This document shows positions 23,970-34,329 of a stretch of 64,000 bases of DNA, piece after piece. Source of the stretch: Excoecaria cochinchinensis (lineage: Eukaryota; Streptophyta; Magnoliopsida; Malpighiales; Euphorbiaceae); NCBI GenBank assembly GCA_947683425.1, contig CANTUQ010000070.1, positions 3,498,001 through 3,562,000 on the forward strand, written 5' to 3'. The notes under the pieces were generated by a model, which had not been told where the DNA came from, did not search any database, and saw nothing but the letters and a program-made list of their open reading frames with translations. A program made the position numbers and the translations under genes. Position 1 is the stretch's first letter, and each line of letters opens with the position of its first letter.

Positions 23970-24027
<58 letters not shown>
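23970..24027. repeat. (TA)n microsatellite
   Basis: About 29 uninterrupted TA units. The 65-residue frame crossing it is an artefact. Confidence 0.95.
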
Positions 24028-24030
<3 letters not shown>

Positions 24031-24168
24031 CTTTTCCCATTAATTTCATATATTGCAAATTTCATCATAGAAAAGCATCATAGACCAAAATTATTACACA
24101 ATAAGTGCACATAATAAAAAAAATTAAGAAAATGTGTGCTTGCAGCTCTATAGGAATATGAAAGATAC

Positions 24169-24541
24169 CTATCCATGGTAAACAAAGTTAGATATATGGA
24201 ATTGGGTCTATATCATTTGTAAATGGAAGCACAACACGTATGTCATCAAAACCAAGAACTGCATCAGCATGTTCATGAGTCAAAATGATCTACAATTCAC
24301 ACAAATTTAGTGTAGAGAACAAGCATGCATTATAAATGCAGAACCCAAAATCAACCTAACGCAATTAACAATACTTTTGTCAAAGTAGCAGAATGTTCAA
24401 ACGCTAACTCACAAAATCAACTCAAGGAATTTTATGGAAAATACACCACCGAAGCACTTGCTCTCTAAATGTCTTTCCAATATCAATCAACACATAACTA
24501 TGTTTTTCTTCACTTGGACAGTAATAATCTATGTATTGCAC
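24169..24541 (-). pseudogene. Two exons of a metallo-beta-lactamase-fold hydrolase, broken
   Basis: On the minus strand, 24541-24413 reads an exon with SYVLIDIGKTFREQVLRW and HKIP. It is preceded by a TTTATAG acceptor and followed by a GTGAGT donor. Next, 24289-24169 reads ILTHEHADAVLGFDDIRVVL and NDIDP, with a TTGTAG acceptor and a GTATC donor. HEHAD is the HxHxD zinc-binding motif of the metallo-beta-lactamase fold. The order matches the plant metallo-hydrolase/oxidoreductase family as I recall it. Lesions are an in-frame TGA after KIP (likely from CGA) and a 1-base loss shortly after NDIDP. The N-terminal exon and the C-terminal half are not present. This is a captured or abandoned gene fragment, not a working enzyme. 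Confidence 0.75.
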
Positions 24542-24744
24542 CTATAAATTCAATTATAATTTGAAAGTCAAAATTTTTATTGTTTGGAAAATAATAACAA
24601 TTGAAATGTCTTTCCAATATCAATCAACACATAACTATATTTTTCATCACTTGGATAGTTATAATCTTTAATAAGAGATGTATTGCACTTGTAAATTCAA
24701 TTCTAATTTGAAAATCAAAATTCTGATTGTTTGGAAAATAAGAA
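24467..24744. repeat. Tandem duplication, 137-bp period, of part of the hydrolase exon
   Basis: AAATGTCTTTCCAATATCAA at 24467 recurs at 24604. Each copy continues through the exon-intron boundary into intron sequence. Copy 2 is therefore a partial exon duplicate upstream in the direction of the gene. Confidence 0.85.
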
Positions 24745-24803
24745 CAACTGAAAATTCAATTCTCATGAGTTGTGAGTTCTCCAAATCAATTTCCAACCCC
24801 CTG

Positions 24804-27082
24804 TGTGACGTGCCAGAACCCGCTATGGTTTTTCAGGAGGCCCGCTTTTAGGGTCCGAGAAGGGTTCGCGTCTAAATCTTGGGTAACATGAGATATTTTG
24901 GAATCCATTCCCAATAGAATATTGGGGAAGTTTATCCAATCGCATTAAACCTTTAGGCACTTTTGAGATATGTTGGAATCGCCACCCAATTTACAAAAAA
25001 TTAAAAAAGTCCATCTAATCTCCGAGGTCTAAACCAGAGAGTGGTTCGGAACTTCACTCTTCTTTATACTTTGGTTAAATTATAAATGGGCTTTTAACAA
25101 TTAATTTTTCATCTCTTTTCTCACACGTTATGCAAATTAATTTAACCGCACATTCAATCCACGAGAAAAGTGGTAAAAAAAATAAACAGAAATAAAAATA
25201 AATTACAACATGAAATTGGGACAAAAAATACAATCCCAAAATAGAAAAATGAATAAATAAATAACAAAATCAAATAAATAAATCATACATAAATTTAGAT
25301 ATTTATTCAGGATAGGAATATTGGTTCCTTCATGCACACTTAAAAATTGGAGAATTATTTTTAAGTATTTATTAAGAAAACCGGGATGAGTGATCTCATT
25401 TTATAAAAATTAATTCTCCTTTTGAAAGTGACATTTTATTGGCTGTAATTAGGACATTGGTCATATTTTATTAGGAAAACTCAATTTATTAATAAAAATA
25501 TTTTTGTGATTTTTAATTAAACGTGTATAAAATAAATGATTTTATTATTAATTACATGATAAATAAATTAAAAAGACAAATAAAAGAAAAATAATAAATA
25601 CAATGAAAATAATAAATCTACTAGATCTTCTTTTTCGATCCCAAGTGCGCTCAAACATAAAAAGACAAGTATTGAAATAAAAAATAAACACAAATAAAAT
25701 TAATGTTAGTAATTAAATCAAAAAAATCAATTAAACACATAAAATAATAAATAATAAATTAAAATAAACAAAAAACGCATTATGGATGACAAATAAATTA
25801 AATGATATAATCAAACAAATAAATTAACATATTAACAAATTAACACAAATAAAAACATAAATTATGATGATGATGATGATGATAATAATAATAATAATAC
25901 AATAATAACAACGATAATAATAATGATAATATAATAATAAAAAATGAAAAGGAATAAATAAAATAAAATAAAATAAATGTTAAATCTATAACTAAAATCA
26001 CATAAAATAAATAAATAAATAATAGATCTAAAAATCTACATGCGGATTTAGTGATTATAAACAAGAAATAAAAGTAATACAATAAATAAATAAATAAAAT
26101 AAAAAAATGAGATCGATCTCATGATGTTTACCCTCATAATTCGAATTTGATAGAATGAAAGAAGTTGATTGATTTTCCTTATTTAGATTCATAAAAAAAT
26201 TAAATTAGAAAAAAAAAACCTTTTCTTTAGAAAGAAAAAAAAATTGTAAAAGCTTGTTTTAAAGGATCAAATAAAAAAAATGAATTTTAAGAGTAAAAAA
26301 TTATTTTTTTCGTCTCAAAACCAATTTTTTCATCAAAAAAATCAATGTAAAATCTTTGGAAGAAATTTAATAGAAGAAAAAAATAAAGAAGAAAAACAAG
26401 TGAGAAAATTGATTTGAAGGGCAAATAATTGTTTTTTTTTTTTGTCTCAAAATCAATACTTCATCAATAAAATTTAATTTAAAATGTTTAGAAGAAATAT
26501 TATTGAAGAAAAAGAATAATAAAAAGAAAAAGAATTGAAGAAGAAGAAATAATAAAAATCAGAATTTTCTTTGCCTCCCAAAAAGAATTCTCCATAAAAT
26601 TTCCTAAGTTTTCCTATTTGTAACATCAAACAAAGAAAAACCTAATTAATTTGGGAGAAAATCCTTAATTAAATTAAAATATTTCTTTTTTAAATTTCAA
26701 AAATGGAAAAGACCATTAAAATTCCTAAAAAATGGGTAAAAAATTAATTTTGAGCCAAAAAATCACATTTTCGGCGAAAAAACACTTCTGCATCAGCTGG
26801 GGGGCGACCGACGGGCGTGCCTGGAGAGGGACGCCTGTCGGGGGCGCACGCAGGTGAGGCGCGCCAGATTGCCGACGGCAGAAATTTTTTTTGGCAAAAA
26901 ACTATCACTTCCACTTTATTTTTTATTTTTAATTTTTAAAATATATATTTTTTTATTTATTTGTAAAAAGCAATTTTGACAAAAAATATATCACTTCCAA
27001 CTTTCTTTTTAACTGTGAACAGGCACTTAGTTTTATCATTGGATAATTCAGATCTGAGCTGTCTCCAGATCTGGTGTCTACA
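24804..27082 (+). mobile_element. Solo LTR B with perfect 5-bp target duplication
   Basis: The 2279-bp unit starts TGTGACGTGCC and ends GGTGTCTACA. It is flanked by CCCTG at 24799-24803 and 27083-27087. The interior is AT-rich with AAT/ATG triplet runs (for example 25862-25900) and a GC-rich block at about 26795-26880 that contains a hairpin. No coding domain is present. It split the interval between the hydrolase exons and the GC-rich exon-like block at 27481. Confidence 0.92.
26809..26840. repeat. GC-rich hairpin in solo LTR B
   Basis: CGACGGGCGTGCC and GGACGCCTGTCG form an imperfect stem around a short GA-rich loop. It is about 240 bp from the LTR end, comparable to the hairpins in solo LTR D. 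Confidence 0.65.
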
Positions 27083-28020
27083 CCCTGTTTTGTTTTCTAC
27101 ACAATTACACAATATTTCTGCAATACACAATTTCAATTAATCAACTTGATATATTATCATCAAAGGACACAGTATTTCTGCAATACACAAACAATTAATC
27201 AACTTGTTTATCCAACTTGAATAGAAAGTACTATTTTCATTCACTCTTTAATGGACTCCATAACAGAAGACCTGTAATCATCAACCATCCACCAATAGAA
27301 CATCACCATTCAATTTTTTTTCTTTTTGTTTAAACCATCCAAAACATTAATTAATACATCCCTACACATAATTCTAACTTCAATTTCAGTTAATTATGCA
27401 TTAAACAACAAAACCCCTAATTTACATAACCCTAAATCAAACCAATTCGATGAAAATTAATAGAATACATAACCACATACCTTCGCCGGTCATCGGAGCT
27501 CCATCGGGGCACACCGGCATCACCGGAGGGTAGCGCACGGTGTCGGGACTCCTCTTACTGTGGTCACGCGCCTAACCATCGCGCGGTTTGGCTGAAATCT
27601 CCCTTGACATGTCATCTTCCTCACCTCCGATCTCTCTTTTTCCAGCGATTGGGGAGGATTGATTGGCACTGGAAGGCTCGTTTGGTTGCTGAGAGTCCGG
27701 TGGTGTTGTCCATTGCCGCCAACGGCTACCGGAGTTGGCCGGAAAGGGATAAAGCAGCTTCAGTCCTCTCTCTCCTGGAAACGAAGCCGTGGACGGAGGC
27801 TGGGCTGGTCAGCGTTGCAATGGCCGTGAGCCCCGCCTTTGGTCGTCGCCGGCACCGCTCTCTGTCGCACTCTCTCTTTCTTTCTCCGGTTTGCTCTCCC
27901 CTGTTCTTCTCATTTTTCTTTCCCCTTCTTTTCTTTTCTTTTTTTTATGTCTTTCCCATTTTTACATTTTATTCACTCTCTCTCTCTCTTTAGAGAAAAA
28001 TCTAGACTAATGCCATTTTA
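27083..28020 (-). other. GC-rich, exon-like block after AT-rich spacer
   Basis: 27088-27480 is AT-rich with two copies of a CAGTATTTCTGCAATACACA-like word. From 27481 the sequence becomes GC-rich. On the minus strand it ends in GGCGAAG followed by GTATGTGG, a good plant splice-donor context. This could be the first exon or 5' UTR of a gene whose later exons are gone, perhaps the hydrolase, but no hydrolase N-terminus is seen. Plus-strand frames at 27604-27993 and 27839-28327 run into CT-rich sequence and have no family features. Confidence 0.35.
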
Positions 28021-29081
28021 TAGGGGTGGGCATCGGTCGGGTTCGGGTCAACCCGAACCGAACCTGATTAACCCAAAATTCAAAATTTCACTAAAATCAT
28101 CACCCGAACCGACCCTAACATATAATAGGGTCCCGAACCGAATTACCCAAAATTTTTCGGGCCCCGAACCAACCCACCCGTATTACCCGAAGTTAACACT
28201 CAATCTGCCAAATGATATACAAATCCATAAGCCAATTAAATCCACAACAGCCAAGCCAATTAAGTCCACAACAGCCATCAATAAAATACAGTTATCCATA
28301 ATTAACTTACATAAACAATTGATTTGAAATTAATCAATCAAACACTAATTTAAAATGAATAAAAACCAAGCACTTATCGTTTTCTCAACAACCAAAGACT
28401 ACCCAACTATTAGATACTGACTACTAGTAAAATTAAGTACCTTATAGTAGGTAATATCTCCAATAAAACCATGCCTCTTAACAGCTAAAGCCTAAATCCA
28501 TGTGCATACAGATCTTGAACATATCGACCAAGGAATTAGGAAAAGATGAAGGGAAGGGCACTGTACCATCGAGGATGTTAAAAGTTAAAACGCTGAGTAG
28601 ATTAAGGTCTCGAGATTCAAATCTCGAATAGAAGAAACCTTGGTCGGGATGGAGATGTCGGCGCTTTGCAGCAACCTCAACAGGATGACGACAAGCGGTG
28701 GTGGCGACGGAGTGGAGGGTAGAATCGAAGGTTGATCGATTTATGATCATGAGCGGTGGTAGTGATGTAGTAGAGGGTAGAATCGAAGGTTAATCGAATT
28801 TAGTTTTAGGGATTTGCGATTTGCTGTGTGAGAGGGGTTTTAGGGATTTGGCAATTTGCTGTGTGAGGGGGAAAAGTGAAAGGGAAGGCTATTTTTTTCC
28901 CTTTATATGAGGGCAGTTCGGGTAAATCGGGCGGGTAAGTTTTAGAGGGGGTCTACCCGACCCGAACCGAACCCGAATTTTCACAAAAGCTAACACCCGA
29001 ACCGAACTATCCGAATAACCCTACTCGAATAACTAGTTCGGTTCGAATTGTTCGGGTCGGTTCGGGTTTTGCCCACCCCTA
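28021..29081. mobile_element. hAT-type MITE, copy 3 (second subfamily)
   Basis: The termini are TAGGGGTGGGCA and TGCCCACCCCTA, with a perfect 8-bp duplication CCATTTTA at 28013-28020 and 29082-29089. Subterminal sequence is rich in CGAACC/GGTTCGG words at both ends. The 1061-bp interior has a 90-residue minus-strand frame (28478-28750) with no recognisable domain. A TTTGCTGTGTGAG word is repeated near 28817 and 28855. The TIRs match those at 3890 apart from one base, but the interior differs. Confidence 0.9.
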
Positions 29082-29096
29082 CCATTTTATGTGTTG

Positions 29097-29164
<68 letters not shown>

Positions 29165-29821
29165 TCTCATTTATTATTTATTTATAATTTATTCATCTAT
29201 TTAAATATTCATAAATTTAGTTATCTTTCTTAATTAATTTGTTTGTTTATCTATGTACATGTATATAATTTTATTTAATATTATTATTTACTTGTCTATT
29301 TACATATAATTGCATTTATTTATTATTATCATTTACTTATCTATTTAAATATACACATATATAAATCTTTTATGTAACTAAAATGTCCAAATATTTAATT
29401 ATATAATTTTTAAAGAAAATTATAGATCTCACTGATAAAAAGTTAACATTCGATAAATTTTTGACCACCGAGTCACTATTTGTATCTTCAAAATTTTTAG
29501 GGCGTTACAACATGCACATATTTAGTTACTTATTTAACTATAATTACTCATACATTAAATACTCATAAAATGTTTGGGGCATTATAATATGTACATATAT
29601 TTATTTATTTATTTATTTTAATTTAATTATTTATTTGTATATATAATTTATTTAGCCAAAGTTATTCATTCAAAACCCAAAATTTTTTTATTAATTTTAA
29701 TTTCAGTTCACCCATATAATATTTTTATTAAATTTTTAAATAATTGAATAATAAAAAATTTATTTTAAATAAATTAAAAATATAATCCATAATATAAAAC
29801 AATTACAAGCCAAAAAAGTAG
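29082..29821. other. AT-rich spacer with (ATT)n microsatellite
   Basis: An (ATT)n tract occupies about 29100-29164, beside the MITE target duplication. GGGCGTTACAACATG near 29500 and GGGGCATTATAATATG near 29576 look like two degenerate copies of an LTR edge. No gene is visible. Confidence 0.5.
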
Positions 29822-30360
29822 TGATAGAGTCTGGATACCGATATACACTCAAATCCATATCAGTATGGAAATTACACAGATATGAAAAAAACTCCATGTC
29901 GGATCATTTAATTAAGGATTTTTTCCTTTAATTAAGAGGAATTTGAAAAGGAAAGTTACTAATTTTGAATGTGTAACTTCCCATTAATTGTGTAACTGGC
30001 CTCTTAATTTTGTAACTTCCATATTGGGAATTTAATTCCCATAATGTTGCATTTACCTATTATGGAGAATGTAACTCTATAAATAGGCTGGAAATTTCTG
30101 AAAAAGGAAGAGAAAGAAAAAGTTATTATATCGAAACTCTGTCAGTTTTTTCTCTCGCTTGCTTTTCAATCCAAGGGGCTTTTAAACTGTAGTTTAGTTG
30201 CCGTTATCCCGCTCGTGGACATTAGCCGGACCAGTGACGCTAGACAGGAAGATCCTTATAAATTCTTCCGCAATGTGTTTTTACGTTACAAGAGGTAAGT
30301 AGCATATAACCAGATTATGTTACCTCCATATAAATATATGTGTATGTTTTTCTCCCTTCA
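29822..30360 (+). repeat. 5' LTR of copia element 1
   Basis: It starts TGATAGAGTCTGG and ends CTTCA just before the primer site. The first 130 bp match 38433-38566, including the TTTAATTAAGGATTTTTTCC word. CTATAAATAGG near 30078 is a good TATA box. Confidence 0.8.
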
Positions 30361-30361
30361 T

Positions 30362-30374
30362 TTGTATCAAAGCC
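30362..30374 (+). promoter_or_regulatory. Primer binding site of copia element 1, degenerate
   Basis: TTGTATCAAAGCC is a two-mismatch version of TGGTATCAGAGCC (initiator-Met tRNA). It begins directly after the LTR. Confidence 0.65.
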
Positions 30375-30408
30375 ATCGTTCTTGACGTCTTGAGATGTGG
30401 CTAAAAAT

Positions 30409-31353
30409 TAGGGGTGAGCATGGATCGGTTAACCGGTTCATGAGCCCCAAAAAAAATCAGTCCATTAACTATCAATTTTTGAAAATCACTAACCATTAAT
30501 CAGTCTGTTACTATCGGTTAATCAGTCAATCGATTTTGAATTTTCGGATCGGTTAACCACTATAATTATAAGATATATTCATAAAAAAATTAAAATATCC
30601 AAAATACTTTAAAATAAAAATTAAAAACCAAATATAATTCAGTATAATATTCAAATTATGAATATAAACTAAAAATATTGTGTCAATATGCATGCATAGA
30701 ATAGAAAAATGTAATAAATGGAAAAATTGTAATTTATTAATTTTATTAAATATTAATTATTACTTGCAATGAAATTTTTTTATTTTTAAAGTGAAATATA
30801 TTTAATTCAAATTGGAAGTGTTAAATACTACCTATAAGAATATTAAAACTAACATTCCACATTTTAATTGAATATTATTTATCATATTAAATTTTGATAA
30901 TTTAAATATAAAATATTTTAATTAAATAGTAAAATTATTAAATTAATTACCATTAGTAATTAATTATATATATTAAAAAGTTTGAAAGGTAAAAAAATTT
31001 TTGTGTGTGAAAATAAAAGTCTATCACATATATAAATTTTTGTTAATATATTAATGTTATATAACTTTTCAAATATATTATTATTTTCATTATTGAAAAA
31101 TTGATAAATTAAGAAATAATAATAAATACTAAATATGGACATATTGAATAATTAATAAATTAACTAAAAATTCGGTTATCGGTTCAGTTAACCGGTTATA
31201 TGATCCAAAATCATTAATCAGTCCATTAATATCGGTTTTTTCAAAACACTAACCATTAATCAGTCCATTACAATCTGTTAACCAGTCCATCGGTTCGATT
31301 TCAGATCGATTTACCGATTAACTTCATCAACCGATTTTTTTTGCTCACCCCTA
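30409..31353 (-). mobile_element. hAT-type MITE, copy 4, inside the copia element 1 leader
   Basis: The termini are TAGGGGTGAGCA and TGCTCACCCCTA, with a perfect 8-bp duplication CTAAAAAT at 30401-30408 and 31354-31361. The subterminal words (CAGTCCATTAA) are the reverse complement of those at 3890, so this copy is inverted relative to it. The 945-bp interior is non-coding. It inserted 27 bp after the copia primer site. Confidence 0.92.
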
Positions 31354-33417
31354 CTAAAAATGGATCTAAAATTTTATATGTAAAATTGGTAGATCTAAGA
31401 TGTATGAACACAATAAATTTATTTTTGTGTTAAAATATATATTTGTATATATTTTTTGGCTTAAAAATCGTGCATGTGTACACCGTAATTCGAGGGGATG
31501 AACATGGGTGTTCAAAACTCTATACTAGAAATTGAGATTTGTAATATTTAACCATACCATTGAAATCACAGACCTCAAAAATCCCCCACTGGCAGAAATT
31601 TGGAGCCCTGAATCTATCGAAAAAGCGGCGCGTGGTATGCACAATCCACCACACATTGGGCGCGTGCGCGTGGGAAGTGGCCCACACATGCACAAACATG
31701 GATCCACAGTGATGCATCACTGTGGGCACGTGGCCCAATCGGATTTCACCACATCGTTGACACAGATTAAGCCATGTGGCAATGATATATCCACAAGGTG
31801 CCACGTGGGCGCCAGGTGGACCAGTCAGGGGGTGACATGTGAACCAACGAGATCGTGCCACTTATCAGGCCATGTCAGCATAGTGACGTGTCACTATTGA
31901 CACGTGGCCCTGTTGCCACATGGTCGACAGGTGTCAGGCTATATGGCAATGACGTGTCTACCTGTTGCCATGTGGGCGACAGGTGGACTAACCATATTTC
32001 AACATGTGTCACATTATGGTTGTGACATGTGGCAGGATAAGTGGGAAGCACGCATGGTGGCATATGGGCGCATCAGTCCTTATTCTGGTGGTGCGTGAGG
32101 GCACGTGCTACCTGCTCCGACCACCGAATGAACTCCAATTTTTTACAAATCAATTTTTCAAAATTTTTCTGATTTTTTAGTCATTTTTCCAAAAATTTTT
32201 AATAACCAGAAAATAAATTCTTATTTTTAAATTATTAAAAATATTATAAAATTATGAAAAATGTGTTTTCTGCCTTGAATTATTTTTAAAAATATTTTGA
32301 AAAATCTTTGAGGCTTTGTCCTTACTTATTGATTAAAATATATTTCAATCATGTTAATTTATATAGAAGTATATAAAATATTTTGTAATATGTTACAAAA
32401 ATGTTGAATAAGGACACTTGTTCTTCCTTAAACTATGTATAGGTTGCTTTAAAAAATTCAAGAGTGCAATCGATAAGTAACACGAGAATGCGAAAGATGA
32501 TTCGAGCTGATGTTATTGATTCAATAGTACATCATCGATTGCATGTGTAAGAACAAATATAAGAGTGCATTTGGATTAGTGGTCTGAGTATAAAAAGGGA
32601 TGATAGAGTCTTGGTTAATGTGTTGACTGACTCTTTATATCATTCAGAACCGAGCGAGTTATTGGAAACTACCTAGTTCATAAGAGATAGATTTTATAGA
32701 AAATCTATTTTTCGCTTTTTGATTATAGTTGCTAAAAGGGAAGTGTTGAAGAGCAACACTAAAATCTGTGATGGTATTGAGAAATGGACGTAGTGTGCAT
32801 CGTTTATGATTTCATCAACGAACTTATGAGTTATCTAATGAATTGATAAAGATGGTCAAAGAATCAATCCCAATGTTAAGAAAGATTTCGTGGAAATCTA
32901 GACTTTTAGATTAATTGACAGGAGTGTTAATTTTTGTTGGCATTTAATTTTAATAAATAGAATTTATGTTTCCTATTGTTATTTGACATGAGTGTCTTAT
33001 TTTGAGTTATAAGATTTTATTTATGAATAAATACATTTATTTATTTTTATGGCATTTAACTTTATAATAAATGTGTTTATTTTAGTTGTTAATTGCCTTG
33101 CAATATTTTATGAGTAAAATAATTACATGTTTATTAATTAGAGGCTTAATATATTAAAACCAATATTATTTCCCTCTTAAGTTTGAGAACTTAATAATCC
33201 AATAATTCAGATTTACTATGCATGAAATTTTAACTTATAAGGATAGACATTAGGACCTAGAGGGTAATTGGATACTATTAGTAGCCTTTTCGAATTGAAG
33301 CCTAATAGAAAACTTTACTAGGTTATTATTTCATATGCATAGTAAATAACATGTATTGCCTTATTTCTTTTAAAAATGTGCAACATTATTCCATTTGAGA
33401 TTAGAGGATCCTAATGG
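31354..33417 (+). other. Leader of copia element 1 with GC-rich repeat block
   Basis: After the MITE come about 200 bp of AT-rich leader, then a GC-rich block (about 31560-32110), then 1.3 kb of AT-rich non-coding DNA up to gag. Overlapping frames at 31520-32098 on both strands follow the GC-rich repeats and are not genes. A 2-kb leader is long for a copia element, so the block may be an insertion. Confidence 0.5.
31560..32110. repeat. Array of CACGTG-like words and imperfect palindromes
   Basis: A unit of about 56 bp beginning GCCATGTGGCAATGA (31771) recurs as GCTATATGGCAATGA (31938). TGCCACGTGGGCGCCAGGTG at 31799, TGCCACATGGTCGACAGGTG at 31914 and TGCCATGTGGGCGACAGGTG near 31966 are close variants. 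Other palindromic pairs are CCACAGTGATG with CATCACTGTGG near 31700 and GACGTGTC with GACACGTG near 31890. Confidence 0.75.
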
Positions 33418-34300
33418 ATACTGCTTCCAAGTCATTTATTGCAGAACTTAATAAAGGTATTAAGATGAATGGTGGCAATTATGACATCTGGAGTATGAGA
33501 ATCCAGTCTGTGCTTGAAGAGCTAGAGGCTCTTCAACCCTTAAGTTCGGTTATGGCTGAACCTGAGGATGGCACTACATCCTAGCATAGGTGGGACCGAA
33601 ATGCCTATGTGGCATGGAAAAGAGAATTCCACTGCTCACATCATCTTGCTAAGTGCAACAGATGATGATATCATTAAGCAATTCCACGAGTATCAAAATG
33701 TAAAGGATCTATGGCTCGCTTTGCGAGAAAAGTTTAGAGGTATGTCTCTAACTAAGTTTTTGATCATTAGTGATCAAATTTGATACTTATTAAAAGAAGC
33801 TAATCATTCGATACGAAAATGCCTATGAGAGATGAAAAGGATTAGTAAGCTTAGTGAGGTTAGTCATAAGTTAACCGATGAGCAGCAGGTCCAAGCTGTT
33901 ATCTATTCCTTACCCAAGAGTTAGAAGCATGTGAGATGCAACTAACTCATATGGACAAGTATTAGGACATTTAAGGATGTTGCTTGTCATTTGGAGCTTA
34001 GAGAGGACTAACTGATAGCGATTAAGGTCAATGTCGAAGTGCATATGGCACAGTCCTGTTCTGATAGAATGAGTTCTAATCAGAATAATAAATAAAGCTT
34101 CAAAAGTAGAATAAGGAAAAGGCTTAATTGCCCTAAAAAGCTGAAAGTAAAACAAAATCAAGAAAGGTCAAAAGGCAAAAAGGAAGTAAACGTTTTAAGA
34201 GTGAAATGTTTCAATTACCTATAGAAATGATACTATGCAAGAGGCTGCACTGTGCCCAAATAAATACACTATTTTGACTCAAGAGTAAGTGAAATATGTG
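33418..34300 (+). pseudogene. Copia element 1 gag, broken
   Basis: It starts ATGGATACTGCTTCC and reads KMNGGNYDIWSMRIQSVLEE before a stop near 33580. Open pieces then continue the plant copia Gag pattern: IILLSATDDDIIKQF, LWLALREKFRGMSLTKF and, near 33880, LTDEQQVQAVIYSLP. At least one frameshift and several stops are present. The zinc-knuckle region near 34210 is not preserved. The product would normally form the virus-like particle. Confidence 0.75.
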
Positions 34301-34329
34301 TATCCAATTCTGAATTTCATCCTTTGTGG

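Noticed and set aside
27604..28327. Plus-strand frames in the GC-rich block near 27.6 kb
   Set aside because: They run through CT-rich tracts into the hAT MITE and lack family features. The minus-strand donor fits an exon better.
31520..32098. Five overlapping frames on both strands in the copia leader
   Set aside because: They arise from GC-rich palindromic repeats, which are open in several frames at once.
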